Assembly (NCBI GenBank): GCA_016859345.1
Contig: CM029118.1
Span: 29,073,501 to 29,137,500, forward strand
Source: Istiophorus platypterus
Taxonomy: Eukaryota; Chordata; Actinopteri; Istiophoriformes; Istiophoridae
Length of the DNA: 64,000 nt
Reading direction: 5' to 3'
Under the pieces are notes generated by a model. The model worked only from the letters and a program-made list of their open reading frames with translations. It did not search any database and was not told the origin of the DNA. Below, one piece after another: positions 22,301 through 33,830 of the stretch. The position numbers were made by a program, and so were the translations under genes. The first letter of the stretch is position 1; every line of letters begins with the position of its first letter.

Positions 22301-22357
22301 AAAGTTGAGCTCAGGCCCCAAAGTTGAGCTCAGGCCCCAAAGTTGAGCTCAGGCTCA
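22301..22357 (+). repeat. three tandem copies of a 19-bp unit
   Basis: The unit aaagttgagctcaggcccc occurs at 22301, 22320 and 22339. The third ends in ggctca. Perfect copies suggest a young minisatellite. Confidence 0.95.
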
Positions 22358-22390
22358 TGTGACATTTCAGCTGTCACACCAAGCTAAATT

Positions 22391-22451
22391 ACTTTAATTT
22401 ATCTTAGCTTATTTAGCCAAGCTCTGTTAAATGAACTAAGATAAATTAAGT
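22391..22451. repeat. short inverted repeat
   Basis: The arm ttaatttatcttag (22394-22407) pairs with ctaagataaattaa (22436-22449) across a 28-nt loop. It could be a tiny MITE relic. Confidence 0.8.
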
Positions 22452-22974
22452 CATTATTTTTCAAAGTCACAAGAAGTTTGGATTTAGTACAAATTTATAG
22501 CTGTTTTTCTGGATAGTAGTTCTATGCAGAGCTGTGGCAGAAGGATACCTTGTAGTAGTTACATGTAGGTTTGCTGTTGTGAATTTGCCTTCACTTCTCA
22601 AGTTGTACTCTAACTTGGTTGAATTTGTACATGGAAGATCTGATAGCTGGAGTGCTTTTGCAGTTTGTTGTTTTGGGATGCTAAGAATTTGATAAAAAAA
22701 ACAAAAAAACCTGCTCCAAATCTGGATTATATATGTGCATGTGTACCATCTTCGCATTGATTAAGTGTTTCCTCTTGTCCTCCAAACCCCCTGGATTTGT
22801 TCCTGCTCAGATCTGCACCTTATAAGCCATAGAACATGGTTTGTTACCACCATAATCCAGATTGTTCTGAAACATACACAGTATGTGTTTTTTAATCAAA
22901 TTAAAGTTCAGTTGAGATGTAAATGTAAGATATTGTAGCTAAAAAAGCTGCATTACAGTCAGCAGCTTACTTAT
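22452..22974. other. unique non-coding DNA
   Basis: AT-rich, no gene recognised. Confidence 0.5.
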
Positions 22975-24065
22975 AGTATAACAGTGACAGTATTTGTATA
23001 AATATTTTGCCAGCACAATGGACTAGAAACAAACAAATCAAGATGTAATTGAAATGTAGACTTTCAGCTTTAATTCATGGGGTTTAACAACAATATTTTA
23101 CTAACTGTTTGGGAACTACAACTATTTTAATATATAGTCCCCCATTTTCAGAGGCTCAAAAGTAATTGGACAAGTGACAGTTCATCAGTTTCATGGCCAG
23201 CTGTGGTCTGTTCCTTCGTTATTTCATGGAAAGTAAAGCAGAAAAAGGTCTGGAGTTGATTCCAGGTAGCTGTTTATGGGAACTTCCAATGCATCTAAAT
23301 GTATACAGAGTTGTCAATACAAATGAAGGAGACATCAGTAGGCTGAAAAAAACAAAACAAACCAATCAAACAGACATAGGAATGGCTTAGTCATCAATCT
23401 GGTACATTCTTAAAAAGAAGGAATAATCTTGTGAGCTCAGCACCACCAAAAGGCCTGGAAGACCAGGAAAGATGATTATAGTGCATGATTGCAGAATCCT
23501 TTCCTTGATCAAGTAAACTTAATAAAATAAATCAAGAATAATCTCAAAGAGTCTACAATCTAGAGACAACTTCATGAATGTAAATACAGAGGGTTTACCA
23601 TAAAGTGAAAACCACTGGTAACACTCAAGAACTGAAAGGACAGATTAGACTTTGCAAGAAAACATCTAAAAAAGCCTGAACAGCTTTGGAACAAGGTTTT
23701 TTGGACAAATGAAACCAAGATGAACTTGAACCAGAATAATGGGAAGAGAAGAGGAAGGAGAAGGAAAAGAACAGCTCATGATCCAAAGCCACCACATCAT
23801 CTGTCAGACATGGTGGAGGCAGTGTTATGGCCTGGACATGTATGGCTGCCAATGGAACTGGGTCAGTGGTGTTCACTGATGATGTTACTCCTGAAATAAA
23901 TAGCAGCATGAATTCTGAAGCATGCTCAGTTGGGTTGAGGTCAGGTGACTGAGTTGACCATTGAACAATATTCCATTCTCTGCATTGAGAAGCTCTTGGG
24001 TCACTTTCACAGTATGTTTTGAAATGTCAGTTTTGCAATGGCTGAATCTGAGTGGATAGTTTAGA
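22975..24065 (+). mobile_element. Tc1-like fossil with an inverted internal segment
   Basis: The left part is a long terminal repeat of the fish Tc1 family that carries 'tttcagctttaatt' and 'ttcagaggctcaaaagtaat' (about 22980-23180). Then come a degraded helix-turn-helix region (23340-23520, 'cagcaccaccaaaaggcc') and the DDE domain up to about 23915 on the plus strand. The first catalytic Asp codon is AAT (Asn, 23708-23710, in TNETK). At about 23917 the sequence switches strand. 23917-24065 is the reverse complement of the following transposase part, reading on the minus strand through a degraded second catalytic block and 'gtcacctgacctcaaccc'. The right terminal repeat is missing. The same family is at 32151-33440. 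Confidence 0.85.
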
Positions 24066-27000
24066 CCTATACACTCATCTTGCTATTATTGTACATTATA
24101 GTAGATTGTATTATAATTTGTGAAAGTAATGACCAACCACATTAACTATTTTCCTTGCCCTAAATGCAGAGCTCTCCCCGTCATGACACACTGAACATTT
24201 GGAAATCATTTGAGGGGGATTTCCTCAAAAGAAACTTATTCTTTTCTGGGACATACAGAGTTTCAAATATGAATGCATCACCTCAAATTTATTGCCAGGA
24301 GCAGATTATATCTCTTTTAAGTTGATCTCTTATGATCATCATATTTTTTGTGTGTAATAATGCACTGTTGTATTTTTCATACAATGATCCATAACCAGAC
24401 TAATTAAAAAGAAGAGGCAGTGCGTAGCTGTTGCCCTTGTTACCCAGTGTTTTTGATGGAGACATCAGCAGAGGAGAAAGGAACAGTTCTGAAAGAGTTA
24501 TTAGCCTAGAGATGTTTTAAATTAAGATTTTTCATATTGTAAATTATTTTCAGTGTTCAAAGGCCCCAACATGCCTGTTGATTTGTAGTAGAAACTGTAG
24601 AATAATTAATCAAAATGACAAGACTGATATCACTTTAATATTTAAGTGTCCGTGGTTATATCACAACACTCTTTCTTTGCACCAAGACTGCAGTGCATCA
24701 ATTGGTTACATGCCACCAACTCACTAATCCACCAAACCAGCACAGTTGAGGATATAACTTCATTGCACCACAGAAGAGTAGAGCCCTCAGATTCCTTGTC
24801 AGGAAAAAAAGAACATAGATTAACTTGGCTCCTTTCATATGCTGGTGTGAAACTTTGATTATTCAAAATGTAAGTTAACCGCCAAATAATAACATGTTCA
24901 AGACCTTTGTTGTTAAAAAAAGTCAAACCACAGAAACAACCATACAGCAACACAGTGAACATGGGGAACATGGTGGTTTCTATGTATGGATTTTGGGTTG
25001 CAGTATTCAGCCAGTTGTCTGATAGTTATTTTATCATATTATTTAAACATAAAATGGTCTATCCTCGTGTAATGGGCATAAACAAGTGATCACTCGTTCT
25101 TTCTGCATTGTGTAAAAAGAGAATTCAATACCAGACATTTACTTTCACTGAACATTAAAGTGCAGACCACTTTCTACATTTCGATTAACAAAAGGACAAG
25201 CTATCAGACGGTCAAAGCTAACCAGAGTGTGAGAGGGGGCCACTGCCTCCAGTATGGTGTGTGTTGAGTAGCCGCCAGTCTGACAGGCACTCAGACTACT
25301 GAGCAGAGCCTTTTGCACACTGGGTTAAGTGAGTTAGCATGGGACTGCTGGCTCTGTAATAAAGCGTTTAATGGACACACAGCTTCTCCTTGCCTTCCTG
25401 GGGCTAACACTAAATCCCTCTTTAATGTCGCTTTCCCAGATGTTACTGAGTTATCCCTTTCTCCCATCACTAGGCTGTTGCATCCATCTCCTGGCTGAAA
25501 TACACATTAAAAGATGTTTTAAGTCAGATGTGTTTCCTCAGCTACACACACTCAGTCACTAACTGAGTGTATCATGCTCATCCATGCATGTGTGCTGGCC
25601 TGTGTTTTATCATATATTTGCAGTCAAATTTGGAAATCTCCCTGTAGCTCATTGCTTATTATTGCTCATTGCTTTGGTGATAATTGAATGGTGTTCATCA
25701 CTCAAAATACAAAGAAACTTAACTTTTGAATACTCAAATCTGCTCAATCTATTTGTTTGGTTATATGATGTGTAACTGTATAACCTGTACAGCAGCTTCA
25801 AATCACTGGGCTGCAGATTAAATTGTTGCAAATATTATCTGTTGCAAACATTGATCTGCATCATTGGAGAGTACTTAAACCTGTGTTCCTTGTCTAAGTA
25901 TGACAGACAACGGTCTAGCTTTTATTTCAAATTCTCCCAACCGTGTGGGTTTTTGATGTTTGATATGGCATTACATTTTTAGTTGATATTTTGTGTGCAC
26001 TTTGTGCAGTGTTCTACGCACTGATGTTTTCAGATTTAAAAAAAAAAAAAAGTAGATTGCTAGATAACAAAGAGAAAGACAGAGAGGAGCCTAATGTTTT
26101 TTCCCATTGTTTGTCTGGGCCTCCGAAAACTGTTACATGAATGCATGATCTTTACAGTCAGTAGAAAACATACAACAAATAGTTGCCTCCCATGCACAAT
26201 TCACATACTGAATTTCTTTGGTCCATCTATCCACCCTGACCCTCTCCCTCAGGCCATGTGTCAACAGACAAAGTCGTTGGGTGAAAAAAAAAAACAAAGT
26301 TTGATTTCAAGGAGACCACTGGATTAACACAGCAGGGTTGCCAAAGGAGAAAGCTCACACTAAAATTTCATGGTCTTCTAGAAACGAGAAGGTAACAACA
26401 CATCAGCACCAATGCAGCCCCATCACAGTTTTTATTTTTTTTTTTTAACACATGGTTAGTTTCAGTCTCAATCCCCACTTAGACAATGCTCTGAAAAATA
26501 ACCATGCGGCCTGACAAAATGCAGCTCCCTTTTTCATTTAAATGAGACCACTGAATTAACACAGTGGTGGTTAAAACAGACAGGGGTTCACCAAAATGCA
26601 TATTTACAAGGTTGCACGACATATAGGTTGAGCTTAACAGCGCTCATGATCCAATGTCATCCTGAAAGGAACTGCACTGGCCAATCAAAAACATGACTGT
26701 TCACGTTCCTCAGTAATTTATTATGTAATGTAACTGCACTTACTTGCTTACATGGTAAAGGTACATGTCTAAATATTTTTTAGAGTATTTTTTTTTCATC
26801 CAAGAGTGGCTGAGTTTGACTTTGTTCGGTTGAATGGAAAATACTCTGACACCCAGTTAGACCATTTTCAAGATATTACACTTTGAAAACTGGAAAAAAA
26901 ATGAAATGCTTTAGGATCCCAACCTGCCTATAGTCTTGGTCAAAAAAGAGCCAGTCCGAGGGACAAGTGAATGAAATATGTGTTTAGGCCTGGCACCCAA

Positions 27001-27322
27001 AAAAACAAAACCAAAACAAGCAAATTAGAACTGTGATACCCACATGTCTTTCTTTGGGTGTAGTCAAATTTCTCTTCCATCCCAGGAATTGCACAGGATG
27101 CAACATAGAGCTGATACAGGTACAAGCCGCATTTGTACTTACTCACCTGCAGGATTCATTTGATAAAGATGCTTTGCTTGTTTTGTGGTGTGCAAGCCTC
27201 AAATGTGATATAGTCGAGTCTCACAGATACACATGCAGCCCTCAGGTTCTCATCGCAGTAACAAGATTTCCCCTGTTGGACACACACTCATCATGTCATT
27301 GTATTTCTCTTCAACCTTTTAG
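24066..27322. other. unique non-coding DNA
   Basis: No gene is recognised. The area 25300-25500 is less AT-rich and could be regulatory. A partial direct repeat ('gagaccactg', then g/a, then 'attaacacag') occurs at 26312 and 26544. Short A tracts are at 26038 and 26284. Confidence 0.5.
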
Positions 27323-27391
27323 AAAAAAACAGACTACACAAGAAAACGCAATTAAGCTCCTGAGACAGAGCAAAAAGTGCCACAAAGCCAA
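27323..27391 (+). other. possible small exon 1 of a pair
   Basis: A good acceptor (ttctcttcaaccttttag) precedes 69 nt ending in a consensus donor (ccaa, then gtaagtat). Only one frame is open: KKQTTQENAIKLLRQSKKCHKA, with one base before and two after. The phase fits the candidate exon at 27667. I do not recognise the peptide; chance pairing of splice motifs is a real alternative. Confidence 0.18.
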
Positions 27392-27666
27392 GTAAGTATG
27401 ACTTACTCTGATGTGTCCAGACTCAGGCTAATGCATTGAGACTGGAGAGAGAAGGAGTAATCTGTTTTCAAAAGACAGGAAACCTGGGTAAAATATACCC
27501 AGGGAAAGGACCTGGGGATTTTTTTCTATATTCAGACATGTTGACAATGTTCATCTCAGACACAAGCCTTGGGTCTGGATCTCAAGTGCACTGTTTTGTT
27601 TTTACTTCCTTTTTGTCTCTGTCTCTTTTTTCCTTTTTTTGTTTGGGTCTTTATTTCCTCTCACAG

Positions 27667-27725
27667 CAGCACAGAGTGTTGTCTGGACAGCTCTGATGAG
27701 CCGGGGCGTCTCCGGCATTACACAT
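27667..27725 (+). other. possible small exon 2 of a pair
   Basis: A long pyrimidine tract ending in tttcctctcacag precedes 59 nt followed by gtaagcag. In the frame dictated by the exon at 27323 it reads STECCLDSSDEPGRLRHYT without stops (19 codons plus one base at each end). The sequence is GC-richer than its flanks. No next exon is secure: a good acceptor at 27889 leads straight into the TG microsatellite. Confidence 0.2.
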
Positions 27726-27898
27726 GTAAGCAGGACAAAGAGATAGAAGGAATGAGGTTGGGTGGGAGGGGAGAGAAATATTGAGACCAAGTCGGCATTC
27801 AGCAAAATGCAGACGCGTCGAATCTGGAAGCGTAACAAAAATGTGTCTGACCTAATGATGTCAACTAGTGTTCTCACTGCCCCTCTGCAGTGTGTGAA

Positions 27899-27901
<3 letters not shown>

Positions 27902-27948
<47 letters not shown>
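27902..27948. repeat. (TG)n microsatellite
   Basis: About 23 uninterrupted TG units. Confidence 0.95.
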
Positions 27949-27949
<1 letters not shown>

Positions 27950-30639
27950 ACGAGGTTCAGGTTTTTTTTGTGTTTGTGTGTTTCCTCTTTGCTCTTCTAC
28001 AATCTGGTTGCCAGGGAGAGGCTGCACTGCTGTAGGGATGAGATTTAACCCCCCTCACCACACATATACACTCATACACATGTATAAACAAAGAACTGGT
28101 GGTACATCTAAACACTCTTCCTCCTCTGCTTTATCCACATAACAAAACTCTCCAATCAAACACACTTTACACCATAAAAATAACGATGTTGGCCAGATGC
28201 AACAGTTGGTGGCATCAGTTTGTAGCTACGTCTTTAAGGCTAACTACGTACTAAGGAGTGGAAGTTCGTGAAGAGGCTCTGGAAAAGGTCACGCAGAGTT
28301 CATAGCCTGCCGGGGGATGAGTGATGGCTGTGGAGAGGGGGCTATGTTCCCGGGCCTTGTTCTTTTCTGTGCTGCCTGTCGGCCCGCACAGCGGTAGACT
28401 AAGGCTTGATGGATTGGCAGCCAGTGAAAGGAAATGTAACCCCCTTCACTACCACCATCACCACCTCCAACACTCCCCCATTCCCTCCTAACCTGAGTCC
28501 TCCAAGCCTCATCCATGCCTCCTCCTACCATCTCTTGCTTCACTGCTGCTAAAGTTATGCACATGCATTATGTACATGCATTGTGATGGCACTAACAGAA
28601 AGATGCATGACAACAAAGACACAAACTATACTGTCCACTATAGATGTACTGCTGAACCATATGACAATGTATTTAGTGTTGTGTGATTATAATGAGTATT
28701 AAAAATTTGGAATAAATGCTTTATATAATAATGTGTGTTTGGTTTTGCAATGTCTTGGCCGTGGCCAGCTGTCATGCCAAAACAAAAGGAAGAAGAAATA
28801 AAGTAAAATACAGACATGCAGACATAAACATCCAAATCCGACACAGAAGTCACAACCCCACAAGAAAAGTTAACAGTGGTAATGGTACTCTCTATTGTTC
28901 CCTCTGTGCATTCACAGGGGAAAGCCACATACGTTTGTGTGTGTATGTGTTTACTTGAAGTCCTTGAGGATGTAATAGGTTACTGTGAGATGGAGAGGAT
29001 CAGGAGAGAGGAGGCCAGATGACTCAAGAGGGCGGAAAGACGGGACGTAGGGTGAGGGATATCAGGCTGTTAAAAGTTTAAGTACAGGACATCCCCTGAC
29101 CCGGGTTCAAGCTCAGAGGACACCCCAGGAGCCTTGTTTTCTTGGCAAGGAGGGGGCTGTTATACCTAAATGGACACAAAACAAGGCCTGCTAAAATAAA
29201 CTATCCAGCTTTTGTTGCTTGGAAATTGTGGGCTTCCCCCACAGACAAGCCTGCCAAACATCCTCTCGAATTTTTTTCTTTTCATAAATAAATCTTCAGT
29301 CTTTGTAACCATTTATGAACTTCTTACTTCTGTATTTTTTACTTTTTTTTAAACTTTTTTTTTTTACTTTCCCTCATTTCTTAAGCTATTTTGGTCATAC
29401 TGCCATGAAAACCACTTGGAAGAAGTATTTCCACCCATGAAAATACATTCAAGTGATGAGCTAAAATACACTGTAATTCACAAAACAAAAGGTTATCTCA
29501 GTACATAACAATTCAGGTCAAAATAGGGCAAAAATCGAAGCATGTATTTGCTTTTTAAAGAGTAGATAAAGCTAAGCTAATTAAGCTTGCCACTTTCTAA
29601 GTGGCGAACCTGGAATTTACTGACCAGCAGCAACCAGCTTAACAGTAGCCACAGTGACTGCAGGAAGCTCTCCTGAGGTCCTGTCCTCATAGCCAAACCA
29701 CATAGTTCACACACTGTCCAACTCAGAACAAAACAAAGTGAATTCAAAAGGAAGGCTTGCCCATGGCTAACATCAGCAAGCTAGCTCAGCTGACATGTCT
29801 TTAAGACATCAGGTACCAGGACACTCATTTCTTGTTACTAGGAGGCATATTACTCTTTTAGCAGAGGCTACCAACGTTTTAATCATATTTTGCTTTCTTC
29901 TCCATCCCTGATGATATGATAGGACAATTTCTTGGACACCAGTAGATAGATTTGGGGAAACTTTTGAGATTCTGTATCTTTTTATAGCATGTCTTATAAA
30001 TATCACACTAATTGCCTTAATCAGAGAACAGCAACTCCGGCCACTAGAGAAAAAAATCAACTACCTGAAGCACTGATTCCTCATTCAGTAGAGCATGAAT
30101 TGAAGTCCACTGGGTAAGCACAAGTTTTTTTAGGTTCATGTCACTACTTCAGCCACATGGTACTGGCATCAGTTGTAGAGAGTTACACGTTTCACTTGTT
30201 TGGTCAGAATAATCGGTAAAACCAGATTATTCAAAACTCATCTTAAATAATACCAAGCAGGGGCAGCTTTTGTTACTGATAACAGACAGAAATTTTGTTT
30301 GGGTTATAAACAACTGTAAGAAAAGATTTAATGACTCTGATAGATCCTAAATGCTTTTGTCAGCTGGATCAATTCAGACAGTCTAACCGTTTGAGTCAGA
30401 GTGCCGAATGAATTGACTCATTTAACAATTTCTGTGCGTGCACGCACGCATTTCTGCGTATGAGTGTGAATACCTCAGCATAGATGAAAGGCCAGAGGAG
30501 GGTGTGTATGGAGTGATGGGGATAGGTGGGGTAGCAAGGGAGATGATTATGCCCATCTGTGGTGGATACCAGGTGTGCAGCCCTACTCCCTCTGTTCCCT
30601 TCTCTGCATCTCCATGATGATCTCCCCCAGCCCACTTCT

Positions 30640-30642
<3 letters not shown>
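27949..30642. other. unique non-coding DNA, two less AT-rich blocks
   Basis: Blocks at about 28260-28480 and 28980-29250 have mixed composition and could be conserved non-coding DNA. 29340-29380 is a T-rich tract. A minus-strand frame at 29809-30060 and other short frames match nothing I know. Confidence 0.45.
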
Positions 30643-30691
<49 letters not shown>

Positions 30692-30700
30692 GACACACAC
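30643..30700. repeat. (TC)n plus (AC)n compound microsatellite
   Basis: About 19 TC units pass directly into AC units with an AG interruption. Confidence 0.95.
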
Positions 30701-30810
30701 AGAAAATGCACTTACTTGCATACAATCACACTCCATTAGCACTCTCCAGCTGGCAGAAAAAAGAACCAGCCACAGTCCTTGTCACTCTAACTGCTATCAA
30801 GGGGTGGCAG

Positions 30811-30819
30811 TGTGTATGT

Positions 30820-30890
<71 letters not shown>
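30811..30890. repeat. (TG)n microsatellite
   Basis: An 80-bp TG tract with two early interruptions. The 236-codon plus-strand frame 30559-31269 and three minus-strand frames are artefacts of reading through it. Confidence 0.95.
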
Positions 30891-31007
30891 TACACATACA
30901 GAATGTGTATGTGTGTCTGTGTGTTTGAAAAAGGCACCACACAGCACTGACAAGTCTGCATACATGTTCCTCTGTAGCCATGTACCATTGTTTGATGACA
31001 GTATATA

Positions 31008-31725
31008 TAAACTGATCAACCACAACATTAAAACCATCTGCCTGAAATTGTCTAGGTCATGCTGCCAAAACAGCACTGACCCATCAAGGGATGGACTCCA
31101 CAAGACCCCTGAAAGTGATCTGTGGTATTGGGCAATGGCATTAGAACCTTTAAGGCCTGTATGTTGCCATGTCAGGTCGCCATGGATCGGACTTGTTTTC
31201 AAATATATTCCACAGATGCTTGATCAGATTTCGATATGGGGGAATTTGGAGGCCAAGGTAACACCTTAGACTCTTTGTCATGTTTCATGCCTGAACAGTT
31301 TTTGCATTGTAGTCGGGTGAATTATCCTGCTGAAAGAGACCACTGCCATAAATATTATTACCGTTGCCATGAAGCGGGGAACTTGGTCTGTAACAGTGTT
31401 TAAGTAGGTGGGACTTGTCAAAGTAACATCCACTTGAATGCAAGAAAATAAGGTTTCTCTGTGCAGAACATTTCCCGGAGCATCAAATTGGCTGTGCCAG
31501 CTAGCCTTCTTCCTATCGTACATCCTGATGCCATTTCTTCCTTGGGTAAACAACACACATATACCTGGTCATCACGTGATGTAAAAGAAATCATGATTCA
31601 TCAGACCAGGCCACCTTCTTTCCTTGCCCCATGGTCCAGTTCTAATGTCCATGTGTCCATTTAAGTGCTTTCGGTGGTGGACAGAGGTGAGCATGGGCTT
31701 TGGCTTCACAGTCTGTAGGGTGTTT
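31008..31725 (-). mobile_element. mariner-like (Tc1/mariner) fossil, truncated
   Basis: It starts with the terminal sequence 'actgatcaaccacaacatt' of a very common fish mariner-like family. It runs in antisense through transposase-derived sequence, including 'gaccaggccaccttctttcc' and 'ggtccagttctaatgtccat'. It breaks off at about 31725 ('ttcacagtctgtagggtg'), so the 5' half of the transposase and one terminal repeat are missing. Frames are broken (31278-31556 is a fragment in a shifted frame). The terminal sequence is shared with the 60-bp elements at 16180 and 18311. Confidence 0.8.
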
Positions 31726-32150
31726 CAAAGGTTTATAATAGAATAAGCTATACTAAATGTCGCATGCACACAAACAATCAATTCTATTGCTCTCCAGATG
31801 TTCGGCAATAGAACAGCAAATGTGATTAGCTTAAGGAAGAATTAAGCTTTCTTATTACTTTCTACTAAAACCTGTTTTGAACTGACTGAATTGTATGGCC
31901 TATGCCATTGCTGACAGGAAAACCAGCAAGCAGAGTCTTGGCTGCAAGCCCTCATGCCTCCCCCTGTCAAGAGATACAGCTCATTCAGATACAGCATTTT
32001 GTTCCTTCCGTGTTTCCCTGCTGTGGATGTGCATTGCACTTTGCTCCTAAGAAAATAGGAGATATTTGGGTAAAGTGAGTGGAATCTTCGCAACATTAAA
32101 GACACCAAAATATTATGTTTCTTTATTGCTGAAGGCTTATGAAGGATGTA
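31726..32150. other. unique spacer between two transposon fossils
   Basis: No gene is recognised. Confidence 0.5.
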
Positions 32151-33440
32151 TAGTAAAGTGCATAATTATTTGGACAGTGACACATTTTTTGTAATCTTGC
32201 CTCTGTACACCACCATGTAGTTTTTGAAACAAAGTCATTAAGATGTGACTGATGTGTAGACTCTTAGCTTTAATGTAAGGGGTGTCACAAAAATATCATA
32301 TGAACCATTTAAGAATTATAGCCATTTTTATACACAGTTCTGTGTTTTCAGAGGCTCCAAAATAATCGGGATACTGACTGACAATCAGTTTTATGGTCAG
32401 GTTTACCTTATTCTCTCATTATTTCATGATAAATTAAGCAGATTAAAGGTCTGGAGATGATTCTGATTGTAGAATTTGCTGTTCATGGGAACTCTCAATA
32501 TGCGTTCCAAAGGGGTGTTCATTCAAATGACCATCATTAGACTGGAAGTCTAAAAAGTCTACAATCTAGAGACGCCTTCATGAATTTAAATACAGAGGGT
32601 TTACCACAAGATGCAAACCATTAGTAACATTCATGAACAAAAAGGCCAGATTAGACTCTTCCAGAAAACATATAAAAAACCCTGAAAAGTTCTGGAAGAA
32701 GATTTTTCGGACAAATGAGACCAAGATGAACTTGTACCATAATAATGGGAAGAGAAGAGGATGGAGAAGGAAAATAACGGCTCATGATCCAAAGCCACCA
32801 CATCATCTGTCAGACGTGGTGGAGGCAGTGTTATGGCCTGGACATGTATGGATGCTAATGGAAGTGGGTCACTGCTGTTTATTGATGATGTGACTGCTGA
32901 AATAAGCAGCAGGATGAATATTGAAGGGCTCCACTATCTGCTTAGATTCAGTCAAATGCTGCAAAACTGGGAAAAACAGGGACAAAACTGGGACAAAACT
33001 GAGACTGCACTAGGACGGTGCTTCACAGTTCAGATGAATAATGACCCAAAACATACTGCTAAAGCAACCAAAGTGCTTCTCAAGGCAAAGAACTAGAATA
33101 TTATTTCATGGCTAAGTCATTAATCTGTCCTCAACCTGACTAGCCGGCTTTTCATTTCCTGAAGACAAAACTGAGGGCAAAAAGACCCACGGACAAGCAG
33201 CAACTGAAAGCAGCTGCAGTAAAGATCTGGAAAAGCATCTCTAGGGAGGAAACTCAGCATTTGGTGATGTCCATGGTTTCCAGACTTCAGGCACTAATTG
33301 ACTGAACAACTATTTTGGTTTGTCCAATAACTTATGGGCCTCTAACTATGAGGAACTATGTATAAAAATGGCTGTAATTCCTAAATGGTTAATATAAGAG
33401 AAGGTTAGTAGATCCTCATTTAGGGTGAAAAAAAATGTTC
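32151..33440 (+). mobile_element. Tc1-like fossil with both long terminal repeats
   Basis: The left end ('cataattatttggacagtg') and the right end (about 33310-33440, 'tgtccaataacttatgggc') form long inverted repeats of about 200 bp: for example 'gtataaaaatggctgtaatt' on the right is the reverse complement of 'aattatagccatttttatac' on the left. Between them the plus strand encodes transposase pieces: ARLDSSRKHIKNPEKFW, then FRTNETKMNLYHNNGKRR (first catalytic Asp replaced by Asn, codon 32714-32716), then GSLLFIDDVTAEISSRMN, then VQMNNDPKHTAKATKVLL (second catalytic Asp also Asn in MNND; the family has MDND). The helix-turn-helix part is largely deleted near 32530-32570. Inactive. Confidence 0.9.
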
Positions 33441-33444
33441 CGAT

Positions 33445-33830
33445 CTACTGTATTATGAACATTTCTGACCTCTGATCATCTCAGACAGGTCAGCTTACTG
33501 TCCCAAGGGTCAAAACTAAACATTGAAAGGATGCATTCTGTTTTTATGTACCACATACAGCATCTGGAAAAAAAGCTCCAAAGAAATCTGGAGTCTGCTA
33601 CAACTCTCTTCTACGACAAATATTAAACTGTAACTGCACAGCAATTTTTATTCTCCTGTTTTATTTCCTGTTTTATTCTATTTTAGTGTATTTTATCCTC
33701 TTTTTTTATCCTCTCAAATCGTACTTAAATTATTTGTTTTATGTTTTGTATGTTGTGCTTTTTTAAAATATTGCGTCATATATAAGACACTTTAAATTGC
33801 TTTGCAGATAAACTTGTTTTTTATTACTTC
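33445..33830 (+). mobile_element. LINE 3'-end fragment (L2/CR1-like)
   Basis: The stretch begins with remnants of the C-terminal coding region ('tactgtcccaagggtcaaaa', 'catctggaaaaaaagctcc') and passes into a T-rich 3' end with 'gacactttaaattgctttgc', a tail shared by many fish LINEs. No target-site duplication was seen. It lies directly beside the Tc1 right terminus. Confidence 0.6.

Noticed and set aside
30559..31269. 236-codon plus-strand open frame
   Set aside because: Its length comes from the TC, AC and TG microsatellites and from mariner-like fossil sequence; the peptide is Ser-Leu, Thr-His and Cys-Val repeats.
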